The notes beneath the pieces were generated by a model. That model was not told where the DNA came from. It saw only the letters and a program-made list of their open reading frames with translations, and did no database searches. Positions 54,900-64,000 of a stretch of 64,000 bases of DNA are shown here, piece by piece. This DNA is from Amyloporia xantha. Its lineage: Eukaryota; Basidiomycota; Agaricomycetes; Polyporales; Adustoporiaceae. How positions within the stretch are numbered: position 1 is the first letter of the stretch; the number at the start of each line of letters is the position of its first letter. Location of the stretch: NCBI GenBank assembly GCA_036971615.1, contig JAYKKR010000049.1:62001-126000 (forward strand), given 5' to 3'. The position numbers and the translations under genes were made by a program.

Positions 54900-55295
54900 T
54901 CTGATCTGATAGGAACTTCATTTAGATTAAATTGGATTTCATCATTGTAATTCACACTATTGGTGGATTGATTGGTCATTAGGATAATCGGATTAAATCC
55001 AACATGTTATAGTATGGTACTCTAGGTTTGTGTATTGTGTGGTAGGGTAGAGAAGTAATCAGATTAAATTGGATTGCAAGAATAACTTCAAATGTCATTA
55101 TGGTCTGTCAAGCACAGGATTAAATCAGATTGAGGACAAATCAAGTACATGAATGAGAGGCTCAGGTCATTATCCACTGGGTAGCACAGATGAAATCGGA
55201 TTTGTGATTCAAAATAAAGGCTACATAAAGGGGGATTTAATATAATCTATCCTTCTTGAGAAGGTATGGATTAATCAAAAGTGTGTAGTATCATG
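54900..55295. repeat. Right subterminal repeats and terminus of E1
   Basis: GATTAAAT/ATTTAATC motifs recur (near 54928, 54985, 55061, 55114, 55232), then the CTTCTTGAGAAGG palindrome and GATTAATC before the end at 55295. Mirrors 43234-43680. Confidence 0.75.
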
Positions 55296-56239
55296 CATGT
55301 TCATGCTGAACGCCGTACCGGGCGTATCCCATGACCCAGGCCATAGCCCGTGGTTGATGAGCTGGATAGCATCGGGAACATGTGCGCCACCCTCTCCCCC
55401 CGACCTGCAACGACAAAAACGCATCGCAAGTTCATGCACACCGCGTTCGTGCACCACGGTCATCATGCGGGGAAGGGTGAGTGCCAAGGGGCATTTCTTT
55501 CCCCCGTGACCCAAGTTGAGTACCAGACCCAAGTTGCCCAGGCAGCGATTATGCCAAAAGCGTTGCGAGCTGACCCACTCTTGCACACGATGGAAGGGCA
55601 GGCGCGCATGATCAGCGAGTACGCAAGCCGAACATAACACAGGTGCATCGAGGCAATCCACACAGCGGAAACGCGCGGGCGCGCGTGGACCACCCACCCC
55701 ACATGCTGCGCAATGCGCGGATGCCTGCGGGCCACTTTCACGCGAGAGCATAGCATCTGTAGCCTTCGCCGCCCACTCGTCAATGAACTGCGCCATGCGG
55801 GCCGACGGGGCCTGGGGGTGACAACATTCAGTTTGGGCCTGCGGGCGAAAAGACATGGTCGCTTACCACTGTATTATTCAAGCGAGCTTTCTTCCCGCCA
55901 CGCAATGCGCGGTTTTCAGGGGCCATTGTCGAAGGGGGCGCGGGGTGATCGTTGTCTTGTCGTGCATGTTCCTCCCACTGGGACCCGTGAAGCTCGGAGG
56001 AGTCAATCATTCCCCCCAGGCCCTCGGGGGGACCACTCGCGCTAGTCGCAGCCCCGGCGGCGCCCACCGCCTGCGAGGGGGCTCTGGTCGGTGTTGGATG
56101 TCTCTTCAGACTCGCGAAAGGGTCCATCCTCGGCAGCATTCGGGGGCCCTCACCCCCGCGCGCCCGCGCCATGAATGCACCGACATGACTAAATCGTGCT
56201 CCAGTCGTCGAAGCCGATTTGGACGGGGAGCGAGGAGCC
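55296..56239 (-). pseudogene. N-terminal fragment of a third KDZ transposase
   Basis: Exon 1 starts MAPRSPSKSASTTGARFSHV at 56239; it is basic and disordered and ends KKARLNNTV. A 57-nt intron then leads to APSARMAQFIDEWAAKATDAM. A CxC2-like cluster follows (HCAACGVGG, FRCVDCLDAPVLCSACVLADHARLPFHR) and NLGLVLNLGHGGKKCPLALT, HERGVHELAMRFCRC. The gene is cut at 55296 exactly at the end of the KDZ element; the remaining frame runs into the element terminus and stops (HDTTHF). The catalytic two thirds are missing from this side. It is a different KDZ lineage from E1 by sequence. Confidence 0.75.
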
Positions 56240-57484
56240 ATGAACGCTTGGGCGAGCGGTGGGACGACCAGAGGGGAGCAAAATCTTCGGGTCACGTGCC
56301 CAGGTGCTCAGTGTAACGCGACGCCCTGTAATTCGACCTTCGCAAGCACCGGCCCCTCGGGAGAACATGCATCGAGTCGTGTGAGTTCCCGTGTGCACGA
56401 ACGATGTTGGCAAAACTGAGAAATGCGTGACCCGCCCCAATGCGCGGGCCCGAACGATTGCATGCGCACCGCCACTGTCGTAGCGACTCCCATACGAGTC
56501 GAGCATCACCCTGAATGAATCACTGACAGAATCAATGTGAGCGAGGCTCATTGAGCCCGGCTGGTGCAAGCAACCTCGGCGCCCAAGACGACGGGGCCGT
56601 GGGCCCCACCAGCGTGTTCCCTGGGCGCACCATGCCTACCATCACTGCGAACTGTGGGGTATAGTTGTATCATTAGCGTGAGGGGGACGCACGCGCCCTC
56701 GTCTCGGACCAATACAAGTGAATATCTCTGCAAGAAAATAGCCACATGTGGGACGGGAAGGCCGCCGCCAAGCCTCAGAGTGTAGCTTACCAGGCGCATC
56801 CGGCGAGCCTGGGTGGTTGTGCGCGAAGGCCGCACATTGGCGTCCCCTGCTTGCGTCGATGAACAGCAACTTGAAGGAGCCCCCGCGGGCGGCCTGTCTG
56901 ATTGCGAGGGCACCCCACCATTGGCTGAAGTCCAGTGCCCCGAGGGTACCTACAGTAGATCCCGTGAAGAGGTTGTAGCTGCCACTCGTGTATGTCGTGC
57001 ACCGCGCGGAGCAAGCGTGGAGACTCGCTGACATGCAGCAGCGCCAGCAGCGAGCGGCGCATTGTCCACTTGAAAGTTGATTTCATTGTCGTCTCCCCGC
57101 GTTATGTGAGATCACGTGGCGACGCACTTTTGCTTCCGCGACAGCAGTCTGATCGCACAACTCAATCCCATTATCGAGCTCGGGCTTGCAGGCCCACCTG
57201 TCGCAGCTTGGACTGCAACCCACCCGCGTGTATCTGGCGGCCTGACGTCCTCCCATTGGGCCGGTTGTGATACACATTCTGCAGCATACAGTATTCTAGA
57301 GGCTCGCCGTCACATAGGGTGCACGTCGCCACTACCTAACCCCCCTCACTGACTTCCGACTCGGCGCATCACACCTGCTTGGTAAATTCCGTGGTGAGTG
57401 CTGCTATATCTGCATATGTTGGCGCTATGGTAAACACGGGCTCCCTCACTACAGGCTCGAGCATACAACCCATATCCGTCAATC
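56240..57484. other. Spacer region between KDZ relics
   Basis: No clear exons. It may contain the missing N-terminal exons of the accessory paralogue at 57485 on plus and the promoter of the transposase fragment on minus. Confidence 0.3.
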
Positions 57485-58786
57485 ATGATCGAGCCCGCGC
57501 GCCGCCGCCCTCCCCCGTCCCGCGTCACGCCCTCCATGCGCAACGAGAGTCGAGCCCGCTTGCCAGCAGTGCATGCCTGCGATGACCACCGGCCGTCCCT
57601 CACGCTTGCCGCCCATCGCCCTGGCAGCAAGGCGAGCACGCCTCCTGGGCTCACGCGCGCAAAGGCCAAGAAGGGAGGTGAGCACCACCACTACCACCAC
57701 GGAGCGTGCGCGCCACCCTTGCCCGAACCCCCCACCTGGTTCCCAAGTCCCGCGATTGCATGGCATCAGGTCGCTCAAGAATTGCGTGAGGTCTGCCCCA
57801 CCACGACTCTGCAATCGCACTTATACCCCCTGCCTCCAATCCACCTTTTCTATTCCAATGGTCTAACGGGCTACATCCTGGGACACAAGTTTCACAATTG
57901 GCTTCGGATTCGCCCATGGTGCTACAGGCAGGCCCTGACCCCCGCTAGCAGCAGGGCAGCCGTGATGACCACAACTCAATGGCGAATCGCTTTGCAAGGC
58001 GCGTATGAAGCCCCTGAGCGGGCCGAACTGGGGATGGACGTCCACCCAGCGTCTTCACCTGAGGACATAGCTCGCCTGCCTAGGTCCACACGGCTGACCC
58101 TAGAGCGATTGTCCGGCCAACAGGGCGCGCCCACGCTGACAGACTGGCAAGACGACTCGCGCCGCCCGAGCGCGGGTGACAAGCGGGGTCATTTGAGGCG
58201 TTTGGCGGATCGCATTGACATCAGCGTGCGATTCGGTATCAAGGGCGGATTTCAACCCTACCACGAGAATATCTCTCCGCCGCTGTGGCGGGGACGGGCC
58301 ATCACCCGCGCGGTCATTGATCACGATTCACACCTGCGACGTGAAGTGGTGTGGGAGTTGTCTGTGATGCTATTTCGCCTGGAGTTGATGAATTTGGACC
58401 GGCAGCTGGTGCCAACCAAATATGCTGATGTAGATGGGACTGTGACTGCCGAGCGTGAAATGGAGGTCAGGGGGGTGTGGAGTGAGAGGCAAGCACTGTT
58501 TCCACATTCTGGAGGCGGCGAGGATGATGCCCTGACGAGCGGAGACTGGGAGGTGCGTCGTGGCGCGGTGTCACGATGGGCTGAAGTGATGCGAGGCTGG
58601 CCAGGAGCCGCGGGGATGGTGGATGCGGACATCCAACTCGACCGGCGAGAGACCTTCGAGCACTATGAGCGCCGGCTAATCACCTATTACAGCCACACCT
58701 TCCACCGCCAAATGGGTCGATTACCCACCATCCCATTGACTCGCCCCGCCGCTCCCGCAGGGCACCAGGAGCTGGGACCAGCATAG
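57485..58786 (+). CDS. Accessory-protein paralogue, C-terminal half
   Basis: One long frame of 433 codons. After a basic, disordered start and HHHYHHG, the segment from PPTWFPSP to the end is homologous to the second half of the E1 accessory protein: HNWLRIRPWCYRQAL vs INSWLKLRNAWLGVL; EVVWELSVMLFRLELMNLDR vs DIMWEISELAFRFELLELDR; FEHYERRLITYYSHTFHRQMGR vs YVEKRIAKFYIEAFYRQAGR. The WFDGMVACW-type N-terminal half is not seen, so the gene is either truncated or has undetected upstream exons. It belongs with the third KDZ relic in the spacer, though divergent from it in direction. Confidence 0.6.
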   Translation: MIEPARRRPPPSRVTPSMRNESRARLPAVHACDDHRPSLTLAAHRPGSKASTPPGLTRAKAKKGGEHHHYHHGACAPPLPEPPTWFPSPAIAWHQVAQELREVCPTTTLQSHLYPLPPIHLFYSNGLTGYILGHKFHNWLRIRPWCYRQALTPASSRAAVMTTTQWRIALQGAYEAPERAELGMDVHPASSPEDIARLPRSTRLTLERLSGQQGAPTLTDWQDDSRRPSAGDKRGHLRRLADRIDISVRFGIKGGFQPYHENISPPLWRGRAITRAVIDHDSHLRREVVWELSVMLFRLELMNLDRQLVPTKYADVDGTVTAEREMEVRGVWSERQALFPHSGGGEDDALTSGDWEVRRGAVSRWAEVMRGWPGAAGMVDADIQLDRRETFEHYERRLITYYSHTFHRQMGRLPTIPLTRPAAPAGHQELGPA

Positions 58787-59543
58787 GAGGTCATCAAGAG
58801 GACGCGCGGCGGGCGCAGGGGAATGCGTGGTCGTCACTTCTCTTGTTTTGGAGTTAGTCGTAAATATCACTGTTCTTATCCGCCAAAACCGCGGTGGTTG
58901 GCTGTCAGGATCGCTCACGCGCGATCGTTCACTCGGTGACACCTACGCTTTTGCTGTCCAATAACCCCAATGCGTGCTTCGCAGGTACTCTAGCTGATGG
59001 TGCTATGCTTGTAGCTCGCATCCGCGACTGGCATGCCCTGCACACCCCTCCTTGCGCGTACACTGGCGTGTTGACAGAGTCCAGGCACCAACTCTAAGGT
59101 ATCCACGTGACTTGACCCAAATTGCAGCGGAGCTCTTACATGATACTACACACTTTTGATTAATCCATACCTTCTCAAGAAGGATAGATTATATTAAATC
59201 CCCCTTTATGTAGCCTTTATTTTGAATCACAAATCCGATTTCATCTGTGCTACCCAGTGGATAATGACCTGAGCCTCTCATTCATGTACTTGATTTGTCC
59301 TCAATCTGATTTAATCCTGTGCTTGACAGACCATAATGACATTTGAAGTTATTCTTGCAATCCAATTTAATCTGATTACTTCTCTACCCTACCACACAAT
59401 ACACAAACCTAGAGTACCATACTATAACATGTTGGATTTAATCCGATTATCCTAATGACCAATCAATCCACCAATAGTGTGAATTACAATGATGAAATCC
59501 AATTTAATCTAAATGAAGTTCCTATCAGATCAGAGGTCCACTC

Positions 59544-62500
59544 TCAGTCAGCTAAGTCCGACACTGCACCCGGGGCTTCAGCCTGAGGTGATTGATCCTT
59601 GGCGCGGGCTTGCATGTCCTTCTCGATGCAGTCCTTTCGCAGCCGGTCATACATCGCAGCAGTCTTCATCGCATACGCGCGGCGTCCTTGGCCAAGAGAT
59701 GACGAATCGCAGCAATCGGCTGCCCGAGTCCATGCATTGCTCCACGCCTCGAAGGACCTGATGGTGTTCTTGAATTCTTGACCCGTGCGTTCGTACGCCT
59801 CGCGCCAGCGATCCCGATCGGCTCGCGCCCGAAACCACTGTACGCGATCCACTGCGGCATTATCATTTAGCGAAAGAATTACAATTATGGACAGAACGGT
59901 ATACATACCTTCGATGCTCCACCTCTCCCGATCTTCCGAATTCTTGGGCCCCTGCATCCAGATCCAAGATCCCTCCCTCTTGCCATCTCCGAGTACCAGG
60001 GGGTCATGAATAGATTTGCCGCTCACGTCCGCATCCTTAAGCTCGCGCAGGTTGGGATCATCAGCAGGGTGCCCCAATTTGATGAGAGCGTTCCACGCAT
60101 TACGATACTTGGCGGCGGCTTGATTGCGGTCCCGTGTCAACTTCTTGATAACGTCGTTAGCACGGGTGCAATCCTTCTGACCCCGTACGGTTTGCTTTTT
60201 CGTTTGTGTGGCGTATAAGAGATGCTTGATGGCCTCCTTGAGATTATGCAACGCGTCATGCGCTTCACCCTCGCGCAAAGTCTTCTCGCACTCGGTGAGC
60301 TTATCTATGCCGTATCGATCGCGGTCGGCTTCAGATCCGAAGTCAGACGGTAGAAATAACTCTTGATCCTCGGGTGGCTTGTCGCCGGTCTTCACGATCA
60401 AGGTATGAAGATCTGGGAAGTGTTCGTATTGATACTTTCGCCACATGCGAATTTCGTTCTCGAGACGTGCCCGCGTCGCTTCGATCTCGTTGCTCTCGGC
60501 CACAAGAGGTCGAGCGCCGGCTTCTTTGACAACATACTGACACTTTCGCCTAGGATACACAATTAATGAAGCCCTGGTCTTGATTTGATGATATTCGCTT
60601 ACTGTGTGGCCTGAATGTGGAGCGCTTTGTTCACCCACGCAGGGGCGCCACCATTACCGCTGCGGATGCGAGTGCTCTTGTCTTCCACTTCAGACAGCTT
60701 TTGGAACGCCTTGGCTTGAGTGGTTCCTAATTCAGAATAGTTGAAAAGCCGTCCAATCAGTCACGGTAAGAAGTTACGTACTTGCGATCGCTTCGGGCTT
60801 GTATACACTACACCATTCCCCATCCTTCTGATAAGGCTCGGTATCAAGCTGTATCCATACCGCGACGTGCTCTGCCGGCATCGTCTCATTGAGTCCTTCG
60901 AAATAGTTTGACGTGCGCGCGAGATGCGCGCGTGCGTTCGTGTACTGTCGTAGGAGAGAATCACCTATTAAGGCGATCAGCATTAACTACACTGAAGACT
61001 CCGGGACCACTTACTCATGTGCTGAGTCTTGCGCCAGTTCCAGTCCCCATGAAAGGCGTCGAGCGTTTCATGTCGATGGCCGTGGTTCATTTCCTTCGTG
61101 TTCGCACCGGACTTCTTGGCGGGCGCCCACATCGTCTCGATCATTTCCCCAGAGGTCCTCCCGCAGTGTTGGGTGTAGTTTGATGCAAACCAGTATTTGC
61201 AGTCATCCTTATGGGCTGTCGCTAGGTGCATCTTCGGAATGAGCCACTCGACAATTCGGATCATGTCGTTCAGCGTGGCGTTGGGGAATTGCTTGCTAAA
61301 TCGTTCGAGCACGTTGACAGAGTACTGACAAGAGACGTCGTACCAGACCTTGATGGCCTGCAGTGCCTCGCGCCCTTTCAGTACGTTCGCCAGGGCGTAG
61401 TCAACGTTCGAATATCTGTGCAGCAGTCAGACTCCGCTATGCATTCTAATCTATACACAACGCACCTTTCACCGAGCTGTAGATCGACCATCCCCTGCGG
61501 CAAAAATACCCGTGGTCTGTGCAAACGGCGGCGACAACACCAGTGATAATGGCATTCTTGAACTTCCGGCGACTCTGGAGGTTGATAGCCTTCAACCGTG
61601 TGCACGTGCTTTTCTGCCACATTGTTGTCAGCCAAGAATGCGGCGCACTATTGTTCTCCTGTGGCTAGCGCTTACCTCCTCCACACCCGAGTTAGGAAAT
61701 TGTTTGAGGTATTGATGGTATTGACGGTCTTCAACAAAGTAACCATGGCCGTCATTAAGGGAGATGTCGTCTGGATCATCGACCTTGATCTTCCTTTGTA
61801 ATGAATGACAGCCATCCAGGCTTATATGCCATCCGAATAAGTGTCTGATGATGATGATGAATTAGTGTTGAACGTCAAAGGGAAACATCTCTGCCACTCA
61901 CGGTTTCTTCTCGGCTTGGGCGCGCCATTCTTTCGGGAGATTGAACCCGTCAGCCGGACATGCAGGACATGCTACAGCATAGCTGCCTTTGGGGCGTACA
62001 GAAGGGGGTATATCCTGGTCGAGGTGGAGGCATTGCCCGGAACGCTTATGCATTATTAGGTGGCGCCACACGCGGGCCACACGCACAAACTCGCGATATC
62101 GATTCTGTGGCAAATCAGCACAATGTGGCGTAAGAGAGATTTGGCCACGTACAAGGCCACGATCGGGCAGTACATTGTCCGTCATTCTCTTGAGGGTCTC
62201 GACATATTCATATGCCGGTATCTTTGACTGCAGCATGAACAAGTGAAAGTCCTTCATGAGCTGGAACGTGAAGACTGTGGCCGGCGCGGTTGTTGTGGCT
62301 CCCAAGTAGCCCTCACGTGCGAGCTGCGTGAAGTTGTCGCCGTGTTTGTGGCATCGACAGAAATGAAAATTCATCTTGTGGATCCCGTTTGTGTGAACGA
62401 CGACGAGAGGCTGAGGCTTCGCATCCAAAGTAAGCTCGGGGCAACAGACGCCGCTATGGCTCAGCGTCACAACCAAACCTAGATCGCTCAGCTCGATCTT

Positions 62501-63057
62501 CTTCCAGAAAGCACCTGTCCACTCGTGGATCCAATGGTAGGGCATGTGGCGATGAGCGGCGCGGATACAGTCTGCGCATTGCGGAGGGGACTGGAAACAC
62601 TCGCGACATTTGTAGACAACGCTCTCGCCGTCTTTCCCACAGCCACACCTCCCCGGTCGACTCCCGAAGCCTTCAACTTCTAATAATATATTTTCGAGGT
62701 CGTCCATGCGTGCAAGGAAGTCTTGCATCATGGTAGAAGCTCTCTGTGGCGGGTGTCAATGCAGTTCCTCCTGATTAATGCACGGTGACCGACCTGATCA
62801 CGGGCCAGGGGGACATAAGGTTCCCATTCTTCCTGCATGTACAAGGAAGGCGTGTCGTCCGTGGTGTCCCCCTCGATGCGTGCTCGTTTTGCAGGGCCAG
62901 GGCCTTCGAGGATGACTGACTCGGTGAGACGTTCCCCGTTGATTTGGTACCGAGTGTGCTGGACCACCCGCTGCACGGGGTTTGTGAAATACTTGCCTGC
63001 CACCCGCAGGTTGGGATTCTTCGTCTTGTTCTTTTTTGGGCTGTAGGGAGTCATCAT
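59544..63057 (-). pseudogene. KDZ transposase of E2, frameshifted
   Basis: Same gene as 51376-54890. At 61502-61506 there are five A (plus strand) where E1 has six T on its coding strand; the lost base shifts the frame right after VCTDHGYF, before the second catalytic Asp, so the protein would be cut in the catalytic core. On the other hand, its C-terminal part (REGSWIWMQGP ... WFRARADRDRWREAYER) keeps the ancestral-looking frame that E1 lost locally. So each copy carries damage the other lacks. Confidence 0.85.
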
Positions 63058-63198
63058 GGACGCAGAGGAAGGAGGGACGAAATGTGGCTGAGGCGATAGG
63101 GCCCCACTTACCTCGGTCAGCCACCGCCACGCTGTGGCCTGAAGCTCTCGCCCACATGGCAGCAACAGTACAGAAAGCTTCACATTGGTAGACGTACT

Positions 63199-64000
63199 TT
63201 ACATAGCGATACAAAACAATTCGACAGCGGGATAATGCGGCAGGCGTGATGCAAAGCAATGAAAGTACTCCAACTACGCTCCGCCAGGAGAGAGCCGGAA
63301 ACGTCGAGGAAGAATCGGCCACCTGCCGGCCTGCCTGTAAAAGGCCTCTATATAGAACTTGGCGATACGCTTCTCGACGTAGCGAAGCTGACCCTGGCCG
63401 TATTGGGAGCTCAGGCGTGGGCAGTCCCGGAGCTCTTGAGGGCAGTCCGGCCACCGGCGCATAACCACAAGCATATGGTCGAGAGTAACGGCACGGTCCC
63501 GTGGATCGTCCGCAGCGAGCCCAGCGTTGACAGCAGGCAGCGCAGGCACTTGAAGGGAATTATCGAGCGGGAAGAGGCCTTGGAGCAGAGTTTCACGAGC
63601 GACCTCCTGACTTTCTGCTACTGCTCTTCCCGTCGCCGCATGAGGCACGAGGGTGCGGTCCAGCTCGAGTAGCTCGAAACGAAAGGCGAGCTCAGATATC
63701 TCCCACATGATATCTCGCACGTCCGCTGCAGAGACATGGCTCCCAATGAGCCGCCCGAACCAAAGCAGCGACTTGAATTCCTTCTCGAGGGTCAACGTGC
63801 CTGTCGGAAAGAGCTGGCTGAGGATAGCCGTGAGCTCCGCATGACGACGTTGCGTCGCTGTCGCTTTGCCTTTGGGCGCATTCATGGCATTCTCGCCCAT
63901 ATTCAGATACTCGCGCCACATCTGCGCACCCATGTCACGCTTGATCGGTGTGGTCCGTGTGCCGAGCACTCCCAACCACGCGTTGCGCAACTTCAGCCAC
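63199..64000 (-). pseudogene. Accessory gene of E2, premature stop, partial
   Basis: Last exon of the accessory gene, entering from the window edge. Codon TGG (Trp, at 51157-51159 in E1) is TAG at 63276-63274, so the protein loses about 25 C-terminal residues after LSPGGA. The original stop is still present at 63201-63199. All conserved segments up to FYRQAGRWP remain, so the truncated protein might still work. Confidence 0.8.

Larger units (their letters stand above)
43234..55295 (+). mobile_element. Complete KDZ-class DNA transposon E1, 12.06 kb, four genes
   Basis: Ends: left CAGTCATATCAGCAG... and right (reverse complement) CATGATACTACACAC..., each 19 bases before a shared GATTAATC, followed by CCTTCT-NN-AGAAGG, itself a small palindrome. 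Both ends start with CA. Subterminal GATTAAAT repeats follow on each side. Contents: two minus genes (44081-46186, 46550-47911) and two plus genes (49001-51234, 51376-54890). The right end is fixed exactly because an inverted second copy (from 59139) diverges at the same base. The left end rests on the similarity of the termini and on a matching flank at 59132-59141. Confidence 0.75.
50433..55295 (+). repeat. Left arm of large inverted repeat
   Basis: The right part of E1, 4863 bp, pairs base for base with the reverse complement of 59139-64000 (4862 bp). I found three single-base indels (52925-52930, 54431-54434, 54650) and one substitution (51158); the arm lengths agree exactly with these three indels. 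The outer end is set by the window edge, not by divergence. Confidence 0.95.
59139..64000 (-). mobile_element. Second KDZ element copy E2, inverted, cut by window end
   Basis: Starts at the same terminal base as the right end of E1 and continues as its reverse complement to the edge. Contains the transposase gene and the end of the accessory gene. If complete it should extend to about position 71200. It differs from E1 in this span by one substitution and three single-base indels that I could find. Confidence 0.9.

Overview
The window looks like nuclear DNA of a mushroom-forming basidiomycete (Agaricomycetes; a polypore-like genome is plausible but not shown). The reasons are intron-dense genes with introns of about 45-70 nt, GC-rich housekeeping genes next to AT-rich repeat tracts, F-box paralogues, KDZ-type transposases with a cysteine-rich CxC2-like N-terminal region, and multi-copy gene families of the kind Agaricomycete genomes carry.

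Layout. 1-5790: gene-poor repeat graveyard (copia-type LTR relic, a dispersed repeat, a MITE-like inverted repeat, tandem repeats). 5791-10561: divergent gene pair (762-aa multi-copy family protein on minus; RNase H1-N/viroplasmin-like protein on plus) and one unassigned ORF. 11528-19040: a nearly intact KDZ transposase gene (13072-16705, one frameshift) between two direct 780-bp elements that carry two tRNA-like Pol III promoter heads in opposite orientation. 19805-20634: second copy of the dispersed repeat. 22109-30155: the only ordinary euchromatic block, with aldose 1-epimerase, tRNA-Leu with intron, two F-box proteins and a medium-chain dehydrogenase/reductase, interrupted by a 279-bp MITE with an 11-bp direct repeat. 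31011-32640: a dead alpha/beta-hydrolase, a small secreted-size hypothetical gene and a tRNA-like fragment. 33191-37168: complete hAT element with perfect 8-bp target duplication but a frameshifted transposase. 37577-42299: two minus-strand genes of the kind that accompany KDZ elements.

43234-64000 is the most striking part. A complete KDZ-class element (here E1, 43234-55295, 12.06 kb) has similar termini, GATTAAAT-rich subterminal repeats and four genes: two on minus (44081-46186, 46550-47911), then an accessory protein (49001-51234) and the transposase (51376-54890) on plus. A second copy (E2) starts at 59139 in inverted orientation and runs off the window; the visible arms (50433-55295 and 59139-64000) match over 4.86 kb, with only four differences found. 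The 3.84-kb spacer holds pieces of a third, different KDZ element. The sequence beside E1's left end recurs beside E2's near end, which suggests the spacer was inverted by recombination between the two copies. Two arrays of small hairpins with conserved loops and covarying stems (48134-48260 inside E1; 42866-43140 just outside it) are not explained by any gene.

How the genes fit together: the element genes form a module (DNA-binding-like WF/RWYKNN protein, a CxxC/SUMO-interacting-motif-like protein, a 710-aa accessory protein and the transposase). Their joint role in transposition is inferred from co-location and from paralogous pieces in at least two other places in the window, not from direct evidence.
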